A stretch of 64,000 nt of DNA, taken from Bacteroidales bacterium (GTDB lineage: Bacteria > Bacteroidota > Bacteroidia > Bacteroidales > UBA932). The stretch lies in the NCBI GenBank assembly GCA_024398125.1, contig JAKSJO010000008.1, forward strand, positions 23,218-87,217, in the 5' to 3' direction. The notes beneath the pieces are model-generated. The model was given only the letters and a program-made list of their open reading frames with translations, was not told where the DNA came from and ran no database searches. Shown in pieces: positions 27,903-35,731 of the stretch (position 1 is its first letter; each line of letters starts with the position of its first letter). Both the position numbers and the translations under genes were made by a program.

Positions 27903-28985
27903 ATGCGACTGTTTCTTACCTTTTCATTGTTTTCTTTCATGATTGTGGCAATCGTCATGATAATCCGCGAAGCTCGCACGGCCGGATTCGCGCTTCGATA
28001 CTATGACTGCCGTATGCACCTGAGCTCCGCTGTTGTACCGATTGCCTTCGCTATTGCAGATATGATTGCAGGATGTGGAAAAGCCTATCCGGCAATCGTC
28101 GCCTCGGACCTGACGCTTGGCCCGATGATTCTCCTGCTGTGCCCGGCCAGACATGAAAAGGCAGCCATGTCGTACCAATATGCCTTCGCGCTTTTCTGTC
28201 TTCAGCTTGTGCTGTCGCTGACGGGTTTGTTCATCGGTGAGGCATTGGCATGGTGGAAGATGCCGTTATCGCTGATTTCCAGCCAGGTCTTGCTGCTGTG
28301 GTATCTGATACGCCGTACGCTGCTGCGCTATGAAAACGTTCGCAAGCTGTTCAGCAACCTTGCGGTATGGCATGGGACCTGTGATGTGTCGCGTTTTGTC
28401 TACGCCCTGGCATTGTTCCTTGTGATGAGTATGGTGATGCAGGGAGGACTGGCCTGTTCGATGACAGCCTCGCTGCTGACATGTGCACTGTATGCAGCAT
28501 GCTATATAAGAGTGACGGATGATACCGGGCTTCTGGTAGGCAAGGATGTCGAAGTGTGCATCAGGGATGCCATCAAGGGGCGTCTGTACGAACGGGCTGG
28601 TGCGACTCCGGACGATGACCGACGCATGATGCGCATGTTTGAACGCATCAAGGCCATCATGGATAAGGATAAACCGTACAGGGACGAATTGTTCTCGCTT
28701 ACGGACTTTGCGTCCATGCTGCTTACGAACAAAGTCTACCTGTCCAGAACCATAAACATGATGGCCGGTTGTAATTTCAGAAACTTTGTCAACTGGTACA
28801 GGATCGAGGATGCCAAGACCATTATCAGGAATCATCCTGAGATGAAGCTGGCCGACATCATGGTGGAATGTGGATACCGGAACCACCAGACATTCGAGGC
28901 AGCCTTCCTGCGCCAGTGCGGGGAAAACCCGAAAGATTTTCAGGAGCGGGCCAGGATAGAGAACCTGAGGCCCCGTAACGGCTAA
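27903..28985 (+). CDS. Membrane-anchored AraC-type transcriptional regulator
   Basis: The 360-aa protein has about six hydrophobic helices in residues 1-205, then a C-terminal AraC helix-turn-helix domain (about 245-352). The first HTH region is LLTNKVYLSRTINMMAGCNF; the second is LADIMVECGYRNHQTFEAAF. The N-terminal half is not a recognised sensor domain. This architecture, a multi-helix membrane sensor fused to AraC, is common in Bacteroidota, but its ligands are unknown. Its last 4 nt overlap the convergent Spy-like gene. Confidence 0.85.
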   Translation: MRLFLTFSLFSFMIVAIVMIIREARTAGFALRYYDCRMHLSSAVVPIAFAIADMIAGCGKAYPAIVASDLTLGPMILLLCPARHEKAAMSYQYAFALFCLQLVLSLTGLFIGEALAWWKMPLSLISSQVLLLWYLIRRTLLRYENVRKLFSNLAVWHGTCDVSRFVYALALFLVMSMVMQGGLACSMTASLLTCALYAACYIRVTDDTGLLVGKDVEVCIRDAIKGRLYERAGATPDDDRRMMRMFERIKAIMDKDKPYRDELFSLTDFASMLLTNKVYLSRTINMMAGCNFRNFVNWYRIEDAKTIIRNHPEMKLADIMVECGYRNHQTFEAAFLRQCGENPKDFQERARIENLRPRNG

Positions 28986-29587
28986 AGACCTTCGAACTGC
29001 TTGCGGAACTCCTCCATCTGCTTCTGCATCTCGACAGCGTTCTGGCGTGCCTCTTCTGCTTTCTTCTGCTGGATTTCCTCGTTATAGAGTTCCCACTGCT
29101 TGAACTGGTCAGGAGTAAGGATCTTTACCATCTTCTTTGCACGGGCCTCGTTCTTCTTTGCCTCGCGCTGCATGGTCGCGTCGAATGCGCTGTTCGCCAT
29201 GTTGGCAGGGTTGAAGTTGCCTCCGCCCATCGGGCCTCCCATAGGCATGCCGCCACCGAAACCGCCGCCGCCCATAGGTGGCATACCGCCTCCCATAGGC
29301 ATTCCACCGCCGAATCCGCCGCCCATAGAGCTGCGGTTGGCCTCCGCTGTATATTCGTTCTTCAGCATGGTGAAGATCTTCTTGTACTGCTTTGCATCAA
29401 GTCCAAGCCTGTCCTTGAGGGCATCGACCTCCTGGGTTGCGCGATCCTTCGGAGAAAGCTCTTCTTCCGATGAATTGCCCATGTTGAACATAGGAGGCAT
29501 TCCGCCTCCGAAACCGCCTGGCTGTGCAATAGCGGTCAGTCCGGCTGCCATCAAGGTAGCGATGACTGTAATGATTCTCTTTTTCAT
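28982..29587 (-). CDS. Gly/Met-rich periplasmic Spy/CpxP-like protein
   Basis: The 201-aa protein has a signal peptide (MKKRIITVIATLMAAGLTAI, then AQ). Two helical segments with LSPKDRATQEVDALKDRLGL, DAKQYKKIF and KKMVKILTPDQFKQWELYNE resemble the LTxxQ-like repeats of Spy/CpxP chaperones. A Gly/Met/Pro-rich linker (about residues 92-128, GGGMPMGGG-like units) separates them. A periplasmic chaperone or metal-binding role is possible but unproven. The Gly/Met-rich units resemble those in the OMP at 17829. Confidence 0.7.
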   Translation of the reverse strand: MKKRIITVIATLMAAGLTAIAQPGGFGGGMPPMFNMGNSSEEELSPKDRATQEVDALKDRLGLDAKQYKKIFTMLKNEYTAEANRSSMGGGFGGGMPMGGGMPPMGGGGFGGGMPMGGPMGGGNFNPANMANSAFDATMQREAKKNEARAKKMVKILTPDQFKQWELYNEEIQQKKAEEARQNAVEMQKQMEEFRKQFEGL

Positions 29588-29679
29588 TATGGTATTTATT
29601 AATGTGTTTCCGAGGGCATTCCCAAATCAATTATCAAGCCATTACGCGCGTACGTGAGCACTAAATGTCAAAAAAAGTG

Positions 29680-29687
29680 TAATTTTG
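29680..29687 (+). promoter_or_regulatory. -7 box of the RluA-family gene
   Basis: TAATTTTG fits TAnnTTTG and ends 4 nt before the ATG at 29692, so the transcript would start at or next to the start codon. Confidence 0.5.
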
Positions 29688-29691
29688 CCGT

Positions 29692-30402
29692 ATGGAATAC
29701 AGAATACTCGGAAAAGAAGAATACCTGGATCTGGAAAGCCGCATCCTGTACGAAGACAATCACATCCTCATAATCAACAAGAGGGTGGGCGAGATCGTGC
29801 AGGGCGACAAGACCGGTGACGAGTGCCTCGCCGACACGCTCAAGGCCTTCATCGCTCAGCGCGACTCAAAGCCAGGCAAGGTTTTCATGGGCATACCTCA
29901 TCGTCTGGACCGGCCTGTGAGCGGCATAACCATGTTTGCCAAGACCAGCAAGGCGCTCGAGAGGCTTTCCGAGATGTTCCGAACTTCCGATGTCCACAAG
30001 ACCTACTGGGCGCTCTGCTGTGCCCGCCCGGATGGCGAGTCGGGTCATCTGGAGAACTGGATGCAGAGGAATGAGAAGATGAACAAGTCTTTCATCGTAA
30101 AAGGCCCCAAGCCCGGCAGCGAGACCAAGCTCGCGAAGCTGAACTGGCGCTACCTTCGCAGCACCGACCGATACCATCTGCTGGAAGTTGAGCTGCTGAC
30201 CGGACGCCACCACCAGATACGCTGCCAGCTTGCCGGCATGGGCTGCGTCATAAAGGGCGACCTCAAGTACGGTGCTCCGCGCTCCAATCCGGACGGCGGC
30301 ATCAGCCTGCATTCCCGAAATGTACGCTTCATACACCCGGTCAAGAAGACCGAAATTGACATAACTGCGCCGGTTCCGTCAGCATGGAAAGGCGTTGAAT
30401 GA
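29692..30402 (+). CDS. RluA-family pseudouridine synthase
   Basis: The 236-aa enzyme has the catalytic motif HRLDRPVSG (Asp nucleophile, about residue 69) and VHKTYWALC. The GRHHQIRCQLAGMGCVIKGD segment forms the RNA-binding part of the catalytic domain. There is no S4 domain. It isomerises uridine to pseudouridine in rRNA or tRNA; the exact site cannot be assigned. The ATG at 29692 follows a -7 box by only 4 nt. Confidence 0.9.
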   Translation: MEYRILGKEEYLDLESRILYEDNHILIINKRVGEIVQGDKTGDECLADTLKAFIAQRDSKPGKVFMGIPHRLDRPVSGITMFAKTSKALERLSEMFRTSDVHKTYWALCCARPDGESGHLENWMQRNEKMNKSFIVKGPKPGSETKLAKLNWRYLRSTDRYHLLEVELLTGRHHQIRCQLAGMGCVIKGDLKYGAPRSNPDGGISLHSRNVRFIHPVKKTEIDITAPVPSAWKGVE

Positions 30403-30410
30403 TTCTTTTC

Positions 30411-30483
30411 TGCCATTTTGTCAGTGATGACCGAATGGCAAATCTTTTGATATTTCTCATGTGCCCCGGTCAAGGAAACCGGG
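30411..30483 (+). promoter_or_regulatory. dnaK heat-shock-type promoter and leader hairpin
   Basis: TGTCAG (30419-30424), 19 nt, CTTTTGAT (30444-30451) replaces the usual TTTG/TAnnTTTG pair; htpG carries exactly the same pair and spacing. TGCCATT (30411-30417) and AATGGCA (30434-30440) form an inverted repeat around the first box. The roughly 60-nt leader has a hairpin CCCGGT-CAAGGAA-ACCGGG (30465-30483), ending 34 nt before the ATG. Confidence 0.65.
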
Positions 30484-30517
30484 ATAACAGGAAAAGAAAC
30501 AAAAACAGTATAAAATC

Positions 30518-32407
30518 ATGGGAAAGATCATTGGAATCGATTTGGGTACTACCAATTCATGTGTATCCGTAATGGAAGGCAACCAGCCTACCGTCATCAT
30601 CAACAATGAAGGTCAGAGAACCACTCCTTCAGTCGTTGCTTTCGCAGAAGGCGGCGAGCGCAAGGTAGGAAGCCCTGCAAAGCGTCAGTCAATCACCAAC
30701 CCTCACAACACCATCTACTCTATCAAGCGTTTCATGGGTGAGAGCTTCGATCAGGTACAGGCCGAGATCGCACGCGTTCCTTACAAGGTAGTGAAGGGTG
30801 ACAACAATACTCCACGAGTAGACATCGACGGCCGTCTCTACACTCCACAGGAGATCTCCGCAATCATTCTACAGAAGATGAAGAAGATCGCCGAGGACTA
30901 TCTCCGCCAGGATGTTACCGAGGCTGTCATCACCGTACCTGCATACTTCAGCGACAGCCAGCGCCAGGCTACCAAGGAGGCCGGCCGCATCGCAGGTCTC
31001 GACGTAAAGCGTATCATCAACGAACCTACCGCAGCCGCTCTCGCATACGGTCTCGACAAGAAGGACCAGAACTGCAAGGTTGCAGTATTCGACCTCGGTG
31101 GCGGTACCTTCGATATCTCTATCCTCGAGCTTGGTGACGGCGTATTCGAGGTTCGCTCAACCAATGGTGACACCCACCTCGGTGGTGATGACTTCGACCA
31201 GGCAATCATCGACTGGCTTGCACGCGAGTTCGCAATGGAGAACGGCGGAATCGACCTCAAGAAGGACCCAATGGCACTCCAGCGCCTCAAGGAGGCTGCC
31301 GAGAAGGCGAAGATCGAACTCTCAAGCCAGAGCTCTGCGGAGATCAACCTCCCTTACATCATGCCTGTTGACGGCGTTCCAAAGCACCTTGTAAAGACCC
31401 TTACCCGCGCAAAGTTCGAGATGCTCTGCGACGACCTCTTCCAGAGATGCATCGAGCCATGCCGCAAGGCCCTCTCAGACGCGCGCCTCAGCTCATCTGA
31501 CATCGACGAGGTCCTCCTCGTAGGCGGTTCTACCCGTATCCCTAAGGTACAGGAGATCGTAAAGCAGTTCTTCGGCAAGGAGCCTAACCGCAGCGTAAAC
31601 CCAGACGAGGTTGTTGCAATCGGCGCTTCTATCCAGGGCGGTGTCCTCGCAGGCGACGTGAAGGATGTCCTCCTCCTCGATGTGACTCCGCTTTCACTCG
31701 GTATCGAGACCCTCGGCGGCGTTATGACCAAGCTCATCGACTCAAACACCACCATCCCTGCAAAGAAGTCACAGGTATTCTCTACCGCAGCTGACAACCA
31801 GCCATCTGTACAGGTACGCGTCCTCCAGGGCGAGCGCCCTATGGCAAAGGACAACAAGCTCATCGGAGAGTTCAACCTCGACGGCATCGCACCTGCACCA
31901 CGCGGAATACCTCAGATTGAAGTAACCTTCAACATCGACGCAAACGGTATCCTCAACGTGTCAGCAACAGACAAGGCTACCGGCAAGGCACAGAACATCC
32001 GCATCGAGGCTTCATCAGGTCTCAGCGACGATGAGATCCAGAGAATGCGTGACGAGGCAAAGGCCAACGAGGCTGCCGACAAGGAGGCAAAGGAGCGCGT
32101 AGAGAAGATCAACAACGCTGACGCCATGGTATTCCAGACAGAGAAGAATCTCAAGGAGTACGGTGACAAGATTCCAGCAGAGAAGAAGTCGGCTATCGAG
32201 GCTGCAAACCAGAACCTCAAGAAGGCTGTTGACGAGAAGAATCTCGCAGACATCGACAAGTACAACGCCGAGCTCGAGGCTGCATGGCATGCTGCATCCG
32301 AGGACATGGCAAAGGCTGCACAGGCTGGTCAGGCAGGTCCTCAGGGTCCATTCCAGGGCGGCCCACAGGGACCATCAAACGGTCCTGAGGCACCAGACGA
32401 GCAGTAA
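30518..32407 (+). CDS. dnaK: Chaperone DnaK (Hsp70)
   Basis: The 629-aa protein opens with [20 protein letters not shown], has the phosphate loop [12 protein letters not shown], and has the interdomain linker [18 protein letters not shown]. The substrate-binding domain and a helical lid end in a Pro/Gly-rich tail (GPEAPDEQ). It is an ATP-dependent folding chaperone. No dnaJ or grpE is adjacent. Its upstream region carries the TGTCAG-N19-CTTTTGAT element shared with htpG, and a strong terminator follows 15 nt after the stop. Confidence 0.98.
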   Translation: MGKIIGIDLGTTNSCVSVMEGNQPTVIINNEGQRTTPSVVAFAEGGERKVGSPAKRQSITNPHNTIYSIKRFMGESFDQVQAEIARVPYKVVKGDNNTPRVDIDGRLYTPQEISAIILQKMKKIAEDYLRQDVTEAVITVPAYFSDSQRQATKEAGRIAGLDVKRIINEPTAAALAYGLDKKDQNCKVAVFDLGGGTFDISILELGDGVFEVRSTNGDTHLGGDDFDQAIIDWLAREFAMENGGIDLKKDPMALQRLKEAAEKAKIELSSQSSAEINLPYIMPVDGVPKHLVKTLTRAKFEMLCDDLFQRCIEPCRKALSDARLSSSDIDEVLLVGGSTRIPKVQEIVKQFFGKEPNRSVNPDEVVAIGASIQGGVLAGDVKDVLLLDVTPLSLGIETLGGVMTKLIDSNTTIPAKKSQVFSTAADNQPSVQVRVLQGERPMAKDNKLIGEFNLDGIAPAPRGIPQIEVTFNIDANGILNVSATDKATGKAQNIRIEASSGLSDDEIQRMRDEAKANEAADKEAKERVEKINNADAMVFQTEKNLKEYGDKIPAEKKSAIEAANQNLKKAVDEKNLADIDKYNAELEAAWHAASEDMAKAAQAGQAGPQGPFQGGPQGPSNGPEAPDEQ

Positions 32408-32422
32408 GATCAACATATGTAG

Positions 32423-32466
32423 ACGAAAGAGGGAGCGCTTTGGCGCTCCCTCTTTCGTTATTTTTT
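32423..32466 (+). terminator. Intrinsic terminator of dnaK
   Basis: A perfect 16-bp stem, ACGAAAGAGGGAGCGC (32423-32438) with its complement (32443-32458), has a TTTG loop and is followed by TATTTTTT. The T-tract touches the nadD stop codon on the other strand. Confidence 0.95.
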
Positions 32467-33031
32467 ACATCAGCCAGTCGGACATGTCGCGGCCCTCGGC
32501 CAGACCGTCACGGATTTCCGTGGACGATATTGTGACAAGCGGGGCTTCCACTGTCCTGATACGGTAGTTTGGGTTCTCCTCCTTAAGCTTGCCTATGTAG
32601 AAGTCCATGTCGAAGCCTTCGCGAGGGAAGACAGCGACCCCGTATTCCAGAAGTATCCTGTCGTGGTCTTTCCAGTTCCCGAACCTGACAAGATTGTCGG
32701 CGCCTATTATGAGGGTGAAATCGCACTCCGGTTCTCTTTCGCGCAGTGCATCGAGAGTGCGGATCGTGTAGTGCGGCGGTTCCATGCCCAGCTCGATGTC
32801 GTCAACCCAAACACGCAGCTCCGGGTGGCGGCATACGGCCTTCACCGCGGCTTCGTATCTGTCACGTGCGGTGAGGTTGTTCTCGGCGGACTTGAACGGA
32901 TTCTGGGGCGAGACTATGAGATATACCCAGTCGAAGCCGCCCTCGCCTGTGAGTCTTTCCATTATGGCCTGGTGGCCTATGTGAAGAGGATTGAAGGAAC
33001 CGGAGTAGACTGCGATTCTCTTCTTTGGCCT
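32465..33031 (-). CDS. nadD: Nicotinate-nucleotide adenylyltransferase NadD lacking a canonical start codon
   Basis: The frame contains the full nucleotidyltransferase signature SGSFNPLHIGH near its start and TISSTEIRDGL near its end, so the enzyme (NaMN to NaAD in NAD synthesis) is complete at about 188 codons. Between the gmk stop (TGA, 33034-33032) and SGSFNPLHIGH there is no ATG, GTG or TTG. The codon right after the TGA is AGG (33031-33029) followed by CCA AAG AAG AGA; an ATG there would give MPKKRIAVYSGSFNP, a normal NadD start. The first real ATG (32962) lies after the HxGH motif and would destroy the active site. Either the start codon is mutated or misread, or expression is unconventional. 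Confidence 0.85.
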   Translation of the reverse strand, partial: RPKKRIAVYSGSFNPLHIGHQAIMERLTGEGGFDWVYLIVSPQNPFKSAENNLTARDRYEAAVKAVCRHPELRVWVDDIELGMEPPHYTIRTLDALREREPECDFTLIIGADNLVRFGNWKDHDRILLEYGVAVFPREGFDMDFYIGKLKEENPNYRIRTVEAPLVTISSTEIRDGLAEGRDMSDWLM

Positions 33032-33601
33032 TCAGTTGTCTGTGAGGAATCCGTCCACTACCTTCTCGATCTCTGCGAAGGCGGTGGCCAGGTCGTCGTT
33101 GATGAGGACGTAGTCGAACTTGTCGGCATAGGTCATCTCTTCCGAAGCCTTGGCGACTCTCTTCTCAATCTCTTCCATGCTGTCGGTACCGCGGCCGATG
33201 AGCCTTTCGCGGAGCACCTCTACGGAAGGAGCCTGGATGAAGACTGAAAGAGCCTTGTCTCCGAAATACTTTTTGAGGTTGACGCCGCCCTTGACGTCAA
33301 CGTCGAAGATGATCACATGGTCTCTTTCCCAGATTCTCTCGACTTCGGACTTGAGAGTGCCGTAAAAGCGTCCGGGATAAACCTCTTCATACTCGACAAA
33401 ACTGTCCTTCTCGATGAGTTCGCGGAACTCTTCAGTGCTGAAGAAGTGATATTCCACGCCGTTCTTCTCTTCGCCGCGAGGTGCTCGGGAGGTCGCGGAA
33501 ATGGAGAATTCGACCTCTGGATGCAGCGAGAGTATGTGATTGACTACGGTGCTTTTTCCGGAGCCGGAAGGAGCGGAGAATATGAGAGTTTTGTTGGCCA
33601 T
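33032..33601 (-). CDS. gmk: Guanylate kinase
   Basis: The ATG at 33601 gives MANKTLIFSAPSGSGKST, with the P-loop SAPSGSGKS at residues 8-16; the upstream frame covers the promoter. The 189-aa length and the motifs RAPRGEEKNGVEYHFFS and VIIFDVDVKGGVNLKK are typical. It phosphorylates GMP to GDP. It is followed in the same frame, with only its TGA between, by nadD. A TATTTTTG box lies upstream on the minus strand. Confidence 0.96.
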   Translation of the reverse strand: MANKTLIFSAPSGSGKSTVVNHILSLHPEVEFSISATSRAPRGEEKNGVEYHFFSTEEFRELIEKDSFVEYEEVYPGRFYGTLKSEVERIWERDHVIIFDVDVKGGVNLKKYFGDKALSVFIQAPSVEVLRERLIGRGTDSMEEIEKRVAKASEEMTYADKFDYVLINDDLATAFAEIEKVVDGFLTDN

Positions 33602-33602
33602 G

Positions 33603-33636
33603 TTTGCTGAATTTTCCACAAAAATAGTTAAATTTG
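33603..33636 (+). promoter_or_regulatory. fba promoter
   Basis: TTTG (33603-33606), 22-nt spacer, TAAATTTG (33629-33636); predicted leader about 38 nt to the fba ATG. It lies back to back with the gmk promoter region. Confidence 0.6.
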
Positions 33637-33679
33637 CCAAGATTATAACGAACACAAAATCTTAAACGAATAAACAATT

Positions 33680-34678
33680 ATGGTTTCTTACAAAGAACTC
33701 GGCCTCGTGAACACCAGAGATATGTTCGCAAAGGCAGTGAAGGGTGGCTATGCAATCCCTGCATTCAACTTCAACAACATGGAGCAGCTCCAGGCTATCG
33801 TAATGGCTGCAGCTGAGACCAAGTCCCCAGTTATCCTCCAGGTATCAAAGGGCGCACGCAAGTACGCTAACGCTACTCTTCTCCGCTACATGGCAGAGGG
33901 TGCAGTTGCATACGCCAAGGAGCTCGGTTGGGAGAACCCACAGATCGTTCTTCACCTCGACCACGGTGACAGCTTCGAGACCTGCAAGGACTGTGTAGAC
34001 ACCGGTTTCTCTTCAGTAATGATCGACGCTTCTCACCTTCCATACGAGGAGAACATTGCTCTCACCAAGAAGGTAGTTGAGTACGCTCACCAGTTCGACG
34101 TTACCGTTGAGGCTGAGCTCGGCGTTCTCGCAGGTGTTGAGGATGAGGTTTCAGCAGCTGAGTCACACTATACCAAGCCAGAAGAGGTTATCGACTTCGC
34201 TACCCGTACCGGCTGCGACTCGCTCGCTATCTCAATCGGTACCTCACACGGTGCTTACAAGTTCACTCCAGAGCAGTGCACCCGTGACCCTAAGACCGGC
34301 AAGCTCGTACCTCCACCACTCGCATTCGACGTTCTCCACGAGATCGAGGCTAAGCTTCCTGGATTCCCAATCGTTCTCCACGGTTCATCATCAGTTCCAC
34401 AGGACGAGGTTGACACCATCAACGCTTTCGGTGGCAAGCTTCCTGATGCAGTAGGTATTCCTGAGGAGCAGCTCCGCGAGGCTTCAAAGAGCGCTGTCTG
34501 CAAGATCAACATCGACTCTGACTCACGTCTTGCAATGACCGCTGCAGTTCGCAAGCACCTTGCTGAGAACCCATCACACTTCGATCCACGTCAGTACCTC
34601 ACCCCTGCACGTGACAACATGAAGAAGATGTACATCCACAAGATCGTGGAGGTTCTCGGTTCTAACGACCAGGCATAA
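33680..34678 (+). CDS. fba: Class II fructose-bisphosphate aldolase
   Basis: The 332-aa enzyme has the class II signature HLDHGDSFETC (metal-binding His/Asp), the second metal region SIGTSHGAYKF, and LHGSSSVPQDEV. It reversibly splits fructose-1,6-bisphosphate into triose phosphates in glycolysis/gluconeogenesis using Zn2+. Codon use is strongly biased toward C-ending codons, as in the neighbouring dnaK and rpsA, consistent with high expression. It lies 12 nt upstream of the FKBP gene. Confidence 0.95.
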   Translation: MVSYKELGLVNTRDMFAKAVKGGYAIPAFNFNNMEQLQAIVMAAAETKSPVILQVSKGARKYANATLLRYMAEGAVAYAKELGWENPQIVLHLDHGDSFETCKDCVDTGFSSVMIDASHLPYEENIALTKKVVEYAHQFDVTVEAELGVLAGVEDEVSAAESHYTKPEEVIDFATRTGCDSLAISIGTSHGAYKFTPEQCTRDPKTGKLVPPPLAFDVLHEIEAKLPGFPIVLHGSSSVPQDEVDTINAFGGKLPDAVGIPEEQLREASKSAVCKINIDSDSRLAMTAAVRKHLAENPSHFDPRQYLTPARDNMKKMYIHKIVEVLGSNDQA

Positions 34679-34690
34679 TACATTTCCGGA

Positions 34691-35296
34691 ATGGATAAGC
34701 TCAGTTACGCATTGGGCATGAGCATCGCCCAGAACCTGCTTCAGTCGGGAGTCAGCAATCTCAATTGCGACGACTTCGCTGCTGCAGTCAAGGATGGACT
34801 TGAGGGAAAGCAGCCTGCCATCTCTTTCGAGGAGGCAAACGAGGTTCTCACAAAGTTCTTCCAGGAGACAGAGGCTGCCGAGGCTGCCGCACAGGCTGAA
34901 ATGGCTGGTGCCATGAAGGCTGAAGGTGAGGCTTTCCTCGCAGAGAATGCCAAGAAGGACGGCGTGGTAGTGCTCGAGAGCGGTCTGCAGTATAAGGTTC
35001 TCAAGGAGGGCAACGGCAAGAAGCCGGGACGTACATCAAAGGTACGCTGCCACTACGAGGGTACTTTCACCAACGGTCAGATCTTCGACAGCTCTATCAA
35101 GCGTGGAGAACCGGCAGTCTTCGGTGTAAACCAGGTGATTGCAGGATGGACCGAGGCTCTTCAGCTCATGGCTGAGGGCTCAGAGTGGGAGCTCTACATC
35201 CCTTACCAGCTCGCTTACGGCGAGACTGGAGCTCACGGCAGCATTCCTCCATGTGCAGCACTGGTATTCAAGGTTGAACTCCTCGAGGTTCTTTAA
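34691..35296 (+). CDS. FKBP-type peptidyl-prolyl isomerase
   Basis: The 201-aa protein has an FKBP_N dimerisation-type segment (residues 1-90, MDKLSYALGMSIAQNLLQSG). The FKBP domain follows (about 95-200: GLQYKVLKEGNGKKPG, VRCHYEGTFTNGQIFDSS, GWTEALQLMAEGSEWELYIP). There is no signal peptide, so it is probably cytoplasmic. It catalyses proline cis-trans isomerisation. It lies 12 nt after fba, likely in the same transcript. Confidence 0.93.
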   Translation: MDKLSYALGMSIAQNLLQSGVSNLNCDDFAAAVKDGLEGKQPAISFEEANEVLTKFFQETEAAEAAAQAEMAGAMKAEGEAFLAENAKKDGVVVLESGLQYKVLKEGNGKKPGRTSKVRCHYEGTFTNGQIFDSSIKRGEPAVFGVNQVIAGWTEALQLMAEGSEWELYIPYQLAYGETGAHGSIPPCAALVFKVELLEVL

Positions 35297-35326
35297 TTGA
35301 ATATTAACCTGACTGAATAAGGAATT

Positions 35327-35728
35327 ATGAAAAAGTTATTGGCAATCCTGGTAGCTATGGTGGCATTCACCTTTGCTGCCAAGGCAGCTTCTTACGAGAT
35401 CAACGATGCAAGCATCGACGCTCTCGTCGCAGAGGCGGAAATGGTTGCACCGGCATCGGCAGACGCTGCCGCAACCGCAGGCCTTTCAAGCGCGTCTGCG
35501 GACAGCAAGACCATCGTGGCTTTCGTCCTCGATACCGTCGGTCTCGGCGCTTTCGGTATCCATCGTCTCATCCTTGGTACCAGAGCAATCAATGTACTGC
35601 TTTATATCATCACCTTTGGTGGTATTTTCGGTATCATTCCTCTCGTTGACTGGATCATGCTGCTTCTCGACATTGTCGAGGGTACTGCATCATACATCGG
35701 CAATCCTTCATTCATAATGTGGCTCTAG
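35327..35728 (+). CDS. TM2-domain-containing membrane protein
   Basis: The 133-aa protein has a signal peptide (MKKLLAILVAMVAFTFAAKA), an Ala/Ser-rich segment, then two hydrophobic helices. The TM2-type turn is LDTVGLGAFGIHRLILG (about residues 68-84), followed by IPLVDWIMLLLDIV. TM2 proteins are small membrane proteins with no single established role. It heads a cluster of four exported/membrane proteins (35327-37949), two of which carry a similar Gly-rich membrane motif. Confidence 0.8.
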   Translation: MKKLLAILVAMVAFTFAAKAASYEINDASIDALVAEAEMVAPASADAAATAGLSSASADSKTIVAFVLDTVGLGAFGIHRLILGTRAINVLLYIITFGGIFGIIPLVDWIMLLLDIVEGTASYIGNPSFIMWL

Positions 35729-35731
35729 CCG

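Noticed and set aside
32465-32962. nadD starting at the first ATG (32962)
   Set aside because: This start removes the SGSFNPLHIGH nucleotide-binding motif, so the true coding region must begin upstream despite lacking ATG/GTG/TTG.
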